Made by a program: the position numbers and the translations under genes
The notes under the pieces: model-generated
What the model was told of the DNA's origin: nothing
What the model saw: only the letters and a program-made list of their open reading frames with translations
Databases searched by the model: none
NCBI GenBank assembly: GCA_903881205.1
Contig: CAIRSC010000101.1
Location: 1 to 13,200 of the forward strand
Direction: 5' to 3'
Source of the DNA: an uncultured bacterium
GTDB taxonomy: Bacteria; Patescibacteriota; Minisyncoccia; Phycocordibacterales; UBA2100
Length of the DNA stretch: 13,200 nt
Shown here: piece after piece, positions 1 to 5,734 of the stretch
Layout of the letters: the number at the start of each line of letters is the position of its first letter
Position numbering within the stretch: position 1 is the first letter of the stretch

Positions 1-104
1 CTGTAGGTGGCGATGCCCGACGGATCATCGTCGGCTGCACCCGTCACGAGCCCCGGGCCGAGCAGTCGCCAGTAGGACCTGATCTTATTCCAAACCCCGT
101 TCAT
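1..104 (-). CDS. Nramp-family divalent metal transporter, N-terminus (partial)
   Basis: This is the first ~34 residues of a protein that runs off the left edge. Reverse translation from ATG at 104 gives MNGVWNKIRSYWRLLGPGLV, followed by TGAADDDPSGIATY. The block LGPGLVTGAADDDPSGI is the conserved first membrane helix of Nramp/MntH-like proton-coupled Mn/Fe transporters. The DPSG stretch there carries metal-binding residues in the family. The protein would lie in the cytoplasmic membrane. The start is supported by a -10-like TAGCAT ending 6 nt before the ATG, the same spacing seen at three other genes here. Only the first helix is visible, so the substrate and subfamily cannot be told. Confidence 0.75.
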   Translation of the reverse strand, partial: MNGVWNKIRSYWRLLGPGLVTGAADDDPSGIATY

Positions 105-205
105 GCGGATATGCTAGCACGTACTTTGGCCGAACACTCCGTAGCACGGGGATGGGCGTACCGTGTTGAATATGTGCCGCTTTTCGCGTATTGTATGAAT
201 TCTGT

Positions 206-295
206 GACCTTCGGTCATGGCGTTTGCTTGCAGGTGTAAGCCCAAGGGCTTTCACCCGCTGCATTCGCAGAAAATAAGAATGGTATTCTTATTTT
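206..295 (+). other. Hairpin-rich leader upstream of tRNA-Asp
   Basis: The gap between the transporter start and tRNA-Asp has no credible gene but holds three inverted repeats in a row. TGACC-TTC-GGTCA lies at 206-218. An 11-bp stem with one mismatch lies at 232-255 (GGTGTAAGCCC / GGGCTTTCACC). A perfect 11-bp stem lies at 271-295 (AAAATAAGAAT-GGT-ATTCTTATTTT) and ends in a T-run 11 nt before the tRNA. The last could be a transcription terminator or a processing signal for the tRNA precursor. The inverted repeats are directly seen; the function is inference. Confidence 0.45.
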
Positions 296-306
296 GCTGC
301 TCATTT

Positions 307-380
307 GCGGGTGTAGCTCAATTGGTTAGAGCACTCCCCTGTCACGGGAGAGGCTGCGGGTTCGAGTCCCGTCACTCGCG
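307..380 (+). tRNA. tRNA-Asp (anticodon GTC)
   Basis: A full cloverleaf is visible. The acceptor GCGGGTG (307-313) pairs with CACTCGC (373-379) with one G-T pair. The D stem is GCTC/GAGC. The anticodon stem CTCCC/GGGAG encloses loop CTGTCAC with anticodon GTC. The T stem GCGGG/CCCGT encloses TTCGAGT. The discriminator is G, as expected for tRNA-Asp, and CCA is not encoded. The last ~22 bp recur downstream at 553 and 1440. Confidence 0.95.
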
Positions 381-384
381 CAAA
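363..384 (+). repeat. tRNA-Asp 3'-end repeat, copy 1 (inside tRNA)
   Basis: CGAGTCCCGTCACTCGCGCA plus AA, from the T loop to just past the discriminator. It is the reference copy for two exact downstream direct repeats. Direct repeats of a tRNA 3' end are the classic footprint of site-specific integration. Confidence 0.9.
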
Positions 385-389
385 CGCCG

Positions 390-417
390 AAATGACCGTC
401 TTTATGGCGGTCATTTT
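390..417 (+). terminator. Rho-independent terminator of tRNA-Asp
   Basis: A 9-bp stem AAATGACCG (390-398) / CGGTCATTT (408-416), extendable by C-G and T-G pairs inwards, is followed by the end of a T-run. It starts 10 nt after the tRNA. Confidence 0.8.
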
Positions 418-424
418 GCGTTAA

Positions 425-569
425 GCGAGTGAGTACGATGCGGTGCATCGTACGTACGGGACTCGAAGGCCGGAGCGGCCGCAGAAGCTTCTGCGGCCTG
501 CGAGGCGGGGTCGATAAAATTCTAGCTCGACGGAGCTTGAATTATTCGTGACCGAGTCCCGTCACTCGC
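425..569. repeat. Inverted-repeat unit with nested palindromes built from tRNA-Asp end
   Basis: The left end carries the reverse complement of the tRNA-Asp 3' end in two pieces: GCGAGTGA (425-432) and CGGGACTCG (457-465). The right end carries the direct form (553-569), so the unit has 17-bp terminal inverted repeats. The left arm is split by a 24-nt palindromic insert (433-456) with 9-bp arms GTACGATGC/GCATCGTAC. Inside is a perfect 22-bp palindrome (477-498) centred on AAGCTT, plus an AGCTC/GAGCT hairpin. A shorter relative lies at 1384-1460. Confidence 0.75.
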
Positions 570-574
570 GCAAA
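553..574 (+). repeat. tRNA-Asp 3'-end repeat, copy 2
   Basis: Exact 22-bp copy of the tRNA-Asp 3' end, 190 bp downstream of copy 1 and without any tRNA 5' half. It is preceded by GTGAC. It closes the inverted-repeat unit at 425-569 and lies 55 bp before the reductase-like gene. It is a plausible attachment-site relic. Confidence 0.85.
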
Positions 575-628
575 ATACACGTAAATCGGTTCAGCACACG
601 TTCATCATCGGTGTAGTATGTTTAGTGT

Positions 629-1240
629 ATGAGGAAAATCATTACGACGACATTTGTGACCCTGGACGGTGTTATGCAGGCTCCGGGGGGATCCACAGAA
701 GACACAAGTGATGGGTTTACATATGGTGGCTGGCAAATATCGTTCCCTTCGGACCACATGATGGATTCTAAGTTGAGCGAAATTATGAATGCGCCGTTCG
801 AGCTTCTACTCGGCAAGACTACTTACGATATTTTTGCTGCGTATTGGCCTAACGCAAAACAGGACCTCAATGTTGCAGATCCGTTTAACAGCACGAAGAA
901 ATACGTCGTCTCGCACAAATCATTTGAACCCTCGTGGCACAACTCACGCTGTATCACAGGTGATGTGGTGACGCAGCTTAAGAAACTCAAGGAAGAGGAC
1001 GGTCCAGATTTGTGGGTGTGGGGCAGCGGGAACCTCATTCAGACGTTGCTCAAAGAGCATTTGATCGATCAGATGCATCTGTGGATATATCCCATCACAA
1101 TCGGTACAGGTAAACGGCTTTTGTCGGAAGGGACTCAAGCCGAAACGTTTAAGCTGGTCGAATCAAAGACTTCCACAACCGGCGTCGTTATCGCCACCTA
1201 TGAGCCGGCCGGAGAACTCAAGACTGGCTCAATCGACTAA
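629..1240 (+). CDS. Dihydrofolate reductase / RibD C-terminal family protein
   Basis: A 203-aa protein starting MRKIITTTFVTLDGVMQAPG, the hallmark opening of stand-alone RibD_C/DHFR-like reductases (YyaP/YwjB group). Further family blocks are LLLGKTTYDIFAAYWP (~residues 58-73), KKYVVSHK (~90-97), a glycine-rich LWVWGSGNLIQTLLKEHLID (~128-147) that would bind the NADPH phosphates, and WIYPITIGTGKRLL (~152-165). The length is normal for the group. Such proteins are predicted cytoplasmic NAD(P)H-dependent reductases of pterin- or pyrimidine-like substrates; the true substrate is unknown. A TAGTAT -10-like box lies 9 nt before the ATG and no Shine-Dalgarno is seen. The gene is alone between copies 2 and 3 of the tRNA-Asp 3'-end repeat, which suggests acquisition as cargo. 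Confidence 0.88.
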   Translation: MRKIITTTFVTLDGVMQAPGGSTEDTSDGFTYGGWQISFPSDHMMDSKLSEIMNAPFELLLGKTTYDIFAAYWPNAKQDLNVADPFNSTKKYVVSHKSFEPSWHNSRCITGDVVTQLKKLKEEDGPDLWVWGSGNLIQTLLKEHLIDQMHLWIYPITIGTGKRLLSEGTQAETFKLVESKTSTTGVVIATYEPAGELKTGSID

Positions 1241-1333
1241 GCGAGGGTATTTAGGAAGTTCGGGAATTAAAATACAGCCCTGATGTTTCCGTGTCCTGGT
1301 TCCAACAACGTCCAGTAGCTCGCGCCAGCGACC

Positions 1334-1360
1334 AAAAGCCCACCCGAAGAGGTGGCCTTC
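1334..1360. terminator. Decayed bidirectional terminator-like hairpin
   Basis: AAAAGCCCACC (1334-1344), CGAAGA loop, then GGTGGCCTTC. The core CCACC/GGTGG pairs, and an A-run on the left with T-richer sequence on the right gives the layout of a bidirectional terminator. A C-C mismatch and an imperfect right arm suggest decay. Confidence 0.4.
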
Positions 1361-1383
1361 TGATTTGCTCTGGGAGCAAGACG

Positions 1384-1460
1384 GGGCTCAAAGGCCGGAC
1401 CGGCGGCACTTACGAGCGAAGCGAATGAGTGACCGTGGTCGAGTCCCGTCACTCGCGCAA
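1384..1460. repeat. Shorter relative of the 425-569 repeat unit
   Basis: It starts with a block close to 459-483 (GGGnCTCnAAGGCCGGAnCGGCnGC in both). It ends with nnGTGACC…GAGTCCCGTCACTCGC as the first unit does. The interior is about 40 bp shorter, and the long 22-bp palindrome is missing. The similarity shows these are copies of one repeat family. Confidence 0.6.
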
Positions 1461-1461
1461 A
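1440..1461 (+). repeat. tRNA-Asp 3'-end repeat, copy 3
   Basis: Third exact copy of the tRNA-Asp 3' end, 887 bp after copy 2. The preceding ~55 bp (1384-1439) resemble the sequence before copy 2: GGGGCTCAAAGGCCGGACCG here against GGGACTCGAAGGCCGGAGCG there. Copies 2 and 3 are therefore the ends of the same kind of repeat unit. Together they bracket the island with the reductase-like gene. Confidence 0.85.
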
Positions 1462-1490
1462 AAGGAAAAATAAGATATTCTCACTCTGTC

Positions 1491-1564
1491 GTCGGGGTAG
1501 CTCAGATGGTTAGAGCGTAGCACTCATAACGCTAAGGTCGTGGGTTCGACTCCCACCCTCGACA
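1491..1564 (+). tRNA. Elongator tRNA-Met (anticodon CAT)
   Basis: Complete cloverleaf. The acceptor GTCGGGG (1491-1497) pairs with CCTCGAC (1557-1563) with one G-T pair, the D stem is GCTC/GAGC, the anticodon loop CTCATAA gives CAT, the T stem GTGGG/CCCAC encloses TTCGACT, and the discriminator is A. The paired 1-72 position and normal D loop fit an elongator tRNA. A lysidine-modified Ile tRNA with the same anticodon cannot be excluded by eye. CCA is not encoded. Confidence 0.9.
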
Positions 1565-1566
1565 CT

Positions 1567-1749
1567 ATGTGGGACAAAATACTTGCCGTTAACTCATTCG
1601 TGGTCTGGCCGCTTTCGGGTATCTTTTTTCTCTATGCAATCGGCCGGGTCATCCTGGCGTGGGACTGGAAGCTGCTGGTGATCGCATTTATTTTTATTCT
1701 GCTCAGTACACTCGCGGGTGTCATCGTCGGAATTATCGTAGAGAGCTGA
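1567..1749 (+). CDS. Small two-helix membrane protein (hypothetical)
   Basis: A 60-aa open frame starting MWDKILAVNSFVVWPLSG, with the ATG 2 nt after the elongator tRNA-Met. It has two strongly hydrophobic segments, about residues 11-29 and 37-57, joined by a short loop AWDWK, so it would be a membrane hairpin. An upstream in-frame ATG (1540) lies inside the tRNA and is not a believable start. No Shine-Dalgarno is seen, and no family is recognised. Its position between two tRNAs and its clean hydrophobic pattern favour a real gene, but a chance ORF remains possible. Confidence 0.4.
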   Translation: MWDKILAVNSFVVWPLSGIFFLYAIGRVILAWDWKLLVIAFIFILLSTLAGVIVGIIVES

Positions 1750-1790
1750 TTGCGACGAGCGCTGTTTTATACTATAGTTCCCCAACGTAT

Positions 1791-1862
1791 AGCGGGGTGG
1801 AGCAGTAGTAGCTCGCAAGGCTCATAACCTTGAGGTCGCGGGTGCAATTCCCGCCCCCGCAA
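1791..1862 (+). tRNA. Initiator-type tRNA-Met (CAT), atypical D and T loops
   Basis: The acceptor has an unpaired A1-A72 and six good pairs (GCGGGG, from 1792 / CCCCGC 1855-1860), the mark of a bacterial initiator tRNA. The D stem is GAGC/GCTC, the anticodon stem CAAGG/CCTTG encloses CTCATAA (CAT), and the T stem is GCGGG/CCCGC. The D loop AGTAGTA is one base short and lacks the GG pair. The T loop is TGCAATT instead of the usual TTCAAAT, so base 55 is G and not T. The normal G18-U55 elbow contact is therefore missing. It may be a functional variant or a degenerated copy. The recombinase gene ends antisense inside it. Confidence 0.8.
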
Positions 1863-3363
1863 CAAGGTCAGACTTCTCGTGTTTGTATTCCTGATATAGC
1901 TTGAATACAGGCGACAAAACAGCGGTGCAAAAGGTCTCGCTGTTTTTGTCGTATGCAATTCCTTCCGGTAGCACCAATTGCTGCAAGCGCATCCTTTGTG
2001 CTGGGTCGGTCAAATCCTGCCACTGGCGGTCAACGTTGCGGATAAATTGCTTTGCATACTCGATAGATGCCTCCAAGTCCAATTCATTCGTCAGCGCCTC
2101 GTTACGGGCGATTCCAAGCCCTGTGAGTTGATTCTCCGCTGCATCGCGCATCTCCGCGTACTCCTCTTTGGAAATCTCCTTGCCTGCCCGCATTTCCGCC
2201 AGCTCGCGTTTCCGTGCCTCCAGTTTGGCCACTTTTTTCTCATAGTGCTCCCTTTCGAGAGCGGCGGTCATGTGCTGGCCTTTCCATTCATCGAGTACGA
2301 CACACTCAAACAGCTGCAAGAATTTCTCGTCAGGGGTGATTTTCTTCAGGAACGCTGCGAACTTGCCCTCGATGTCTTTTTTGCTGACACCTACCTTTTG
2401 CGTACACGCCTTATTGTGGCAACGATAGCGGGCATATTTCTTGCTTCGACCCTGCTGCCATCCTGCAGTCAAAAGGGTGCCGCACGTGCATCGGATTGTA
2501 CCTCGCAGTGGGAAGTCAGGATGGTAGAGCAAGCGGTGGCTGGTCGCATTATTTGAAAGCCCGCGCTTCACGGCTTGGATGCGCTCGTACTCTTCCACGC
2601 TAATCATCGGCTTGTGTAAGCCTCTGTGCTCATCATTGCCCCACGGATCAGTGAGAATACCGGCATAGAACTTGTCCATGAGTATCTTTTCCCAAAGCTG
2701 TTTTCGCATCGGTTTACCTGTGCGAGTAGTCAGCCCCCATTTATTACTCTCCTCGGTCAGCTGGGTGATTGTGTGCTCACCGTTCATGTACAGGCGTAAT
2801 CCTTTCTGCAAAAAGAGAAAACGCTCCATATCCGGCTGGTCGGGCACGAGCTTGCGCCTATCTTTTCTCAGCTTTGAGTTGGTGTATCCGATTGGAGGCC
2901 CCCACGGTCTGATACCTTCGCGCAGGCGAGCACGCATGCCGCCCTGACAGCGTTGCTTGCGAATGTCGTTCTCAAATTGCGCATATCCGGCCAATATTGC
3001 CTCCATCATCTTGCCCATATGTCCCTCGCTAATCGGTTCCGTGACGGAATGAAGCGACGTCCCGAATTTGAGCAACTGCGCCTGCAAGCCGTAATGGTCG
3101 GTCATGTTTCGCGCGAAGCGGTCGAGCTTCCACACAATGAAAGCCGAAATCTCGCCCTTATTCTCTTTGCAGTAGTCGAGAGCTTTAATTAGCTCCGTCC
3201 TATTTGCCGCAGTAGCAGATTCTCCCTTCTCAACGAAAACTCTGCCAATTTTAATGCCCTTATTTTCCGCGTACTCTAAACAGGCACGCTGCTGGTTATC
3301 GAGACTTGTGCCATGCGTCTGATCCTGCGACGATACTCTGCAATAAATGATTCCTTTGACCAT
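1822..3363 (-). CDS. Large serine recombinase (integrase)
   Basis: A 513-aa site-specific recombinase that should integrate and excise the element. The catalytic resolvase domain covers ~1-145: YCRVSS (7-12) with predicted nucleophile Ser11, DNQQ (22-25), and KLDRFARN (79-86) with active-site arginines. The Recombinase domain covers ~155-265 (GPPIGY, FYAGIL). A zinc ribbon uses Cys292, Cys294, Cys315 and Cys320. A long charged coiled coil (~368-415) and a C-terminal part follow. The last 13 residues (VAGAGIAPATSRL) and the stop are encoded antisense within the initiator tRNA: the stop is the complement of TCA in the anticodon loop. The gene follows the HTH gene after 4 nt without its own Shine-Dalgarno, so translation is probably coupled. 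Confidence 0.95.
   Translation of the reverse strand: MVKGIIYCRVSSQDQTHGTSLDNQQRACLEYAENKGIKIGRVFVEKGESATAANRTELIKALDYCKENKGEISAFIVWKLDRFARNMTDHYGLQAQLLKFGTSLHSVTEPISEGHMGKMMEAILAGYAQFENDIRKQRCQGGMRARLREGIRPWGPPIGYTNSKLRKDRRKLVPDQPDMERFLFLQKGLRLYMNGEHTITQLTEESNKWGLTTRTGKPMRKQLWEKILMDKFYAGILTDPWGNDEHRGLHKPMISVEEYERIQAVKRGLSNNATSHRLLYHPDFPLRGTIRCTCGTLLTAGWQQGRSKKYARYRCHNKACTQKVGVSKKDIEGKFAAFLKKITPDEKFLQLFECVVLDEWKGQHMTAALEREHYEKKVAKLEARKRELAEMRAGKEISKEEYAEMRDAAENQLTGLGIARNEALTNELDLEASIEYAKQFIRNVDRQWQDLTDPAQRMRLQQLVLPEGIAYDKNSETFCTAVLSPVFKLYQEYKHEKSDLVAGAGIAPATSRL
1859..1866. other. Left junction (attL core candidate) of the integrative element
   Basis: GCAACAAG covers the tRNA 3' end and the first bases after it. 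The same octamer recurs at 10563-10570, next to another tRNA-3'-end-like sequence. The recombinase gene starts inside the element and reads across this junction. Large serine recombinases use short cores, so an 8-bp match is reasonable, but the exact crossover is unproven. Confidence 0.5.
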
Positions 3364-3367
3364 AAGA

Positions 3368-3556
3368 TTATTTTGTTTTTTGGTTTGCGTGTTTCGCTAA
3401 AAACTTCTTGACCTCATCTTCCGGTATCCGCCACAGGGCGGTCTTGCCCTTGCCCAGTTTGTATCCTCGTAAGCTACCATTTTTGAGCCAGCGCTCCACT
3501 GTCCGAGCATGAACGCGAAAATACTTTGCCACCTCCTCTCTTGTGAGAAACTTCAT
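3368..3556 (-). CDS. HTH domain protein, excisionase-like
   Basis: A 62-aa basic protein with a MerR-like winged helix-turn-helix of the excisionase family: FLTREEVAKYFRVHARTVER (3-22), then WLKNGSLRGYKLGKGKTALW (~23-42) and RIPEDEVKKFL. It should bind DNA at the element's ends or promoter and act as recombination directionality factor and/or repressor for the recombinase encoded 4 nt downstream. The promoter directly upstream (TTGACA, 18 bp, TACTAT) ends 6 nt before the ATG, so the mRNA would be almost leaderless. An AGGAG lies 12 nt before the ATG and 4 nt before a three-codon ATG-TAC-GCA-TGA reading frame whose stop overlaps this start (ATGA). Confidence 0.85.
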   Translation of the reverse strand: MKFLTREEVAKYFRVHARTVERWLKNGSLRGYKLGKGKTALWRIPEDEVKKFLAKHANQKTK

Positions 3557-3562
3557 GCGTAC

Positions 3563-3592
3563 ATAGTACTCCTAGTTGTACATAGTTGTCAA
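3563..3592 (-). promoter_or_regulatory. Promoter of the HTH-recombinase operon
   Basis: On the minus strand TTGACA (3592-3587) is a perfect -35, followed by an 18-bp spacer and TACTAT (3568-3563) as -10. Transcription would start at or next to the HTH ATG (3556). The octamer CTATGTAC occurs twice here, and TAGTTGT occurs twice in tandem on the plus strand, which could be protein binding sites. Confidence 0.65.
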
Positions 3593-3603
3593 ATGAGCAT
3601 TTG
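3590..3603. promoter_or_regulatory. Palindromic operator candidate over the -35 box
   Basis: CAAATG-AG-CATTTG is a perfect palindrome with 6-bp arms overlapping the -35 hexamer of the HTH-recombinase promoter. A protein bound here would block RNA polymerase. The HTH protein itself is the obvious candidate, by position only. Confidence 0.4.
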
Positions 3604-3649
3604 AGAGACCTGTGGACATGGAAAGCCAGCGTCTCTTTGGATATTGGGT

Positions 3650-5290
3650 TTAGAAGTCATGAGAAATATCGTCGGTGTCGACTGTAGTGGTGGCGTTCCC
3701 ACGAAGTCGAAAAATTCTGATCCTACGCTCGTGATCCGCGGATGTGTTGAATCCAATACCGGCATCAGCAAGATTTACTTTCAATTCGTTGAGTCTACGG
3801 GTCAGATAATTAGGTGCTTTGGGCCAAGAATCACCCCGAGTATCTATTTTCAGATCAAAGGCGGCATGGTCTGTTAATTCCTTATAGAACACTGTCGGCG
3901 TTGCAGAGTATTCATCCTTATCGCCGACGAAGGACAAAATTGCTTGGGCAACCGGACTTTCTGACAAGGCTGTGTCCTTCTGCTGTTCGATATTCTTGGT
4001 ATAGGCTCGTAGAAAGTCTTCCTTGGTATATCCGAGTGCTTCCGAGATTGCACATCCCCACTTCGCAAAATCGGCCATGCGCGGTAGCGACGGTACTTCG
4101 ATGGTTTGATGGATATTCATCGCACGGGTGAGAGTGTCAAAGATACTACCCAGAATGAAAGGGATATCCTTCTCAAATGCTTTTAATAACTCTTCTTCCG
4201 TCTTACGGCTCTCGGGAGGTATGCGCTCAAGTCCAATGAGGAGGCTTCTCTCAAGAAGGTCAGGACGCGTCGAGACCAGATTTATACCGTTGATACCGAT
4301 GCACCGTCGGAATGAGTAAATAATATCGTCGTCATTGGTGAATAGCTCCCTCTTAGTGAAACCCGATCCCGTTACCGCCTTACACAGTAAGTCCGAAATT
4401 TCAGGTGAGACGTAGGAGACATTGTCGAATATGACAAACGCGTGATGAGCGAGAACCTGAACCACTTCCTCCATCCTAGTGGGCAAATGTGCCGCGTCGA
4501 TTCTGGAAGGGTCGACGATTCTTCGCAGTAATTTTGAAAGCATCGATTTTGATGATCCCTGTGATCCATGGAGGACCAGAATTACGTGGGCTATGTCTGG
4601 AACGTAGCAAGACACTATAAATACAAGTAGGAGCAGTTGAGTATCTGCATCGGTTATATTGACGTAACGCAGAAGCAGTCGGATATCTCCGCCTATTTGT
4701 GGATGAACCTGATCCAGCTGGTGGGAGTAGCGTTTGAATAATACTGGAACATCGTCGATCACTTTCCAACTATCTGGGGTGATTTTTACTTGCTGCCATT
4801 TTTCATTAGTGAGGTCATACCAGATAGTCCCATCCTTAGATGCGAACCTGTTATGAAGCTTATATTTTATCCCGTCGCAATTCGCTTTTGCCTCCGCTAG
4901 TGAAATGGCTCCGCTCAGAGTGTCTTTGTGCGGCGCTTTATTAGTGACCGTCCAGAATTTCTTTATGAGCCATTGTCGAAAAATCTTTCCTCGTATTGGC
5001 CATGTTTCATAATGATTATCAATCTTGATGCGTATATATCCGTCCATCCCATCGTTGAAAAGCGTAATCTCGTTTATTGAATCCTCAAGAATATCAGTCA
5101 GTAATTCAGTTTGATTTCGCTTATCGCCAATGCGACCCTCCCTTTTCTTTTCGGTGTTTGCGATGCTCTCATTCGGCGTATGAGGAATGCTGCGGGGAAT
5201 ATCGAACGGCAAATTCTCGCCGAACGGACTGTTCTCGCGCATCATTTTTTCCATTTCATTTTCATTTTCCATATTTATTTTCATCCTCAT
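3650..5290 (-). CDS. P-loop ATPase, probable replication helicase of the element
   Basis: A 546-aa protein. The acidic, Met-rich N-terminus (~1-60) looks disordered. Residues ~65-200 form a folded domain of unknown type. An AAA+/SF3-like ATPase core follows, with Walker A GSQGSSKS (240-247), Walker B FVIFDN (283-288) and a possible arginine finger in STRPDLLERS (338-347). The C-terminal part contains MADFAKWGCAISEALGY (403-419), a type of segment I recall from primase/helicase proteins of integrative elements. It probably unwinds or loads at the element origin. The first ATG (5290) overlaps the 52-aa gene by 29 nt. ATG at 5272, with GAGGA 11 nt upstream, is an alternative start. No primase catalytic motif is evident. 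The family assignment rests on motifs only. Confidence 0.75.
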   Translation of the reverse strand: MRMKINMENENEMEKMMRENSPFGENLPFDIPRSIPHTPNESIANTEKKREGRIGDKRNQTELLTDILEDSINEITLFNDGMDGYIRIKIDNHYETWPIRGKIFRQWLIKKFWTVTNKAPHKDTLSGAISLAEAKANCDGIKYKLHNRFASKDGTIWYDLTNEKWQQVKITPDSWKVIDDVPVLFKRYSHQLDQVHPQIGGDIRLLLRYVNITDADTQLLLLVFIVSCYVPDIAHVILVLHGSQGSSKSMLSKLLRRIVDPSRIDAAHLPTRMEEVVQVLAHHAFVIFDNVSYVSPEISDLLCKAVTGSGFTKRELFTNDDDIIYSFRRCIGINGINLVSTRPDLLERSLLIGLERIPPESRKTEEELLKAFEKDIPFILGSIFDTLTRAMNIHQTIEVPSLPRMADFAKWGCAISEALGYTKEDFLRAYTKNIEQQKDTALSESPVAQAILSFVGDKDEYSATPTVFYKELTDHAAFDLKIDTRGDSWPKAPNYLTRRLNELKVNLADAGIGFNTSADHERRIRIFRLRGNATTTVDTDDISHDF

Positions 5291-5420
5291 CTCGTTTCGC
5301 TGATAAAATTATCCTCGCTAGCTTGTAAAGGTCGTCTCGTACTCCCTCCAACTCCTTGTCGCTGACGGATTCGCTTGTCTGCTCATCGAGACACTCCCTG
5401 CACTCTGCGACGGTGAGCAT
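5262..5420 (-). CDS. Small conserved-looking 52-aa protein
   Basis: Reverse translation from ATG at 5420 gives MLTVAECRECLDEQTSESVS and then DKELEGVRDDLYKLARIILS, ending ENKYGK. It is mostly helical, acidic in the middle and basic at the end. It starts 6 nt after the DUF5659-like gene and overlaps the helicase start by 29 nt, which implies a translationally coupled operon. I recall short proteins with this 'SD-E-E--RD-LY-LA' pattern next to integrases in Patescibacteria mobile elements, but no function is known to me. The reading frame is certain; that it is translated is inferred from the tight packing. Confidence 0.65.
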   Translation of the reverse strand: MLTVAECRECLDEQTSESVSDKELEGVRDDLYKLARIILSAKRDEDENKYGK

Positions 5421-5426
5421 AGGCAC

Positions 5427-5678
5427 TTATCGGATTGCGGCACTGTAGAGGCGCGACTTTGCCTCCTTCAGGGTGTTGAAATAGGCCAAAGGCTCAACTT
5501 GCAATGAATGACTGCGGAACGCCTGCACGAGCTGGTCCAATCCCTTTTCGCGACGAATATAAAAAACAGCGCGTGGGACACTACGGTCCACGCTTTCTAT
5601 AACAGCACCGAAGCAGCAGAGGGCTGCCACAAGCGACAGGTCGGAAGATTCAAAAGAATCATTTTCATGCTCATGCAT
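5427..5678 (-). CDS. DUF5659-like protein
   Basis: An 83-aa protein with the pattern of the DUF5659 family. SSDLSLVAALCCFG (11-24) is the hydrophobic helix after a Thr/Ser-Ser-Asp-Leu start, followed by AVFYIRREKGLDQLVQAFRS (~37-56) and LQVEPLAYFNTLKEAKSRLY (~59-78). Family members are small proteins found mainly in mobile elements; a DNA-binding or accessory replication role is often guessed but not shown. The first ATG is used because an in-frame TGA lies 9 nt upstream. The next gene begins 6 nt after its stop, so both are probably in one transcript with the helicase. Confidence 0.7.
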   Translation of the reverse strand: MHEHENDSFESSDLSLVAALCCFGAVIESVDRSVPRAVFYIRREKGLDQLVQAFRSHSLQVEPLAYFNTLKEAKSRLYSAAIR

Positions 5679-5734
5679 GTGATGTATTCAACCACCGCAT
5701 GCACCGTATTCTTCAAAGTCAGGACAACATCGGA

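Larger units (their letters stand above)
1241..1490. other. Gap after the reductase gene
   Basis: No gene supported. It holds a decayed terminator-like hairpin (1334-1360), the short repeat unit (1384-1460) and tRNA-Asp 3'-end copy 3. A minus-strand open frame through it has no family signal. Confidence 0.6.

Noticed and set aside
217..432. Open reading frame across tRNA-Asp
   Set aside because: It reads through the whole tRNA and its terminator; no family signal.
1267..1452. Minus-strand 61-aa frame with a proline/arginine-rich sequence
   Set aside because: It is the antisense of the repeat unit and tRNA-Asp end; the apparent motifs come from the repeat.
1978..2556. 192-aa plus-strand frame
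   Set aside because: Lies wholly inside the recombinase gene on the opposite strand; composition looks like a shadow with no domain.
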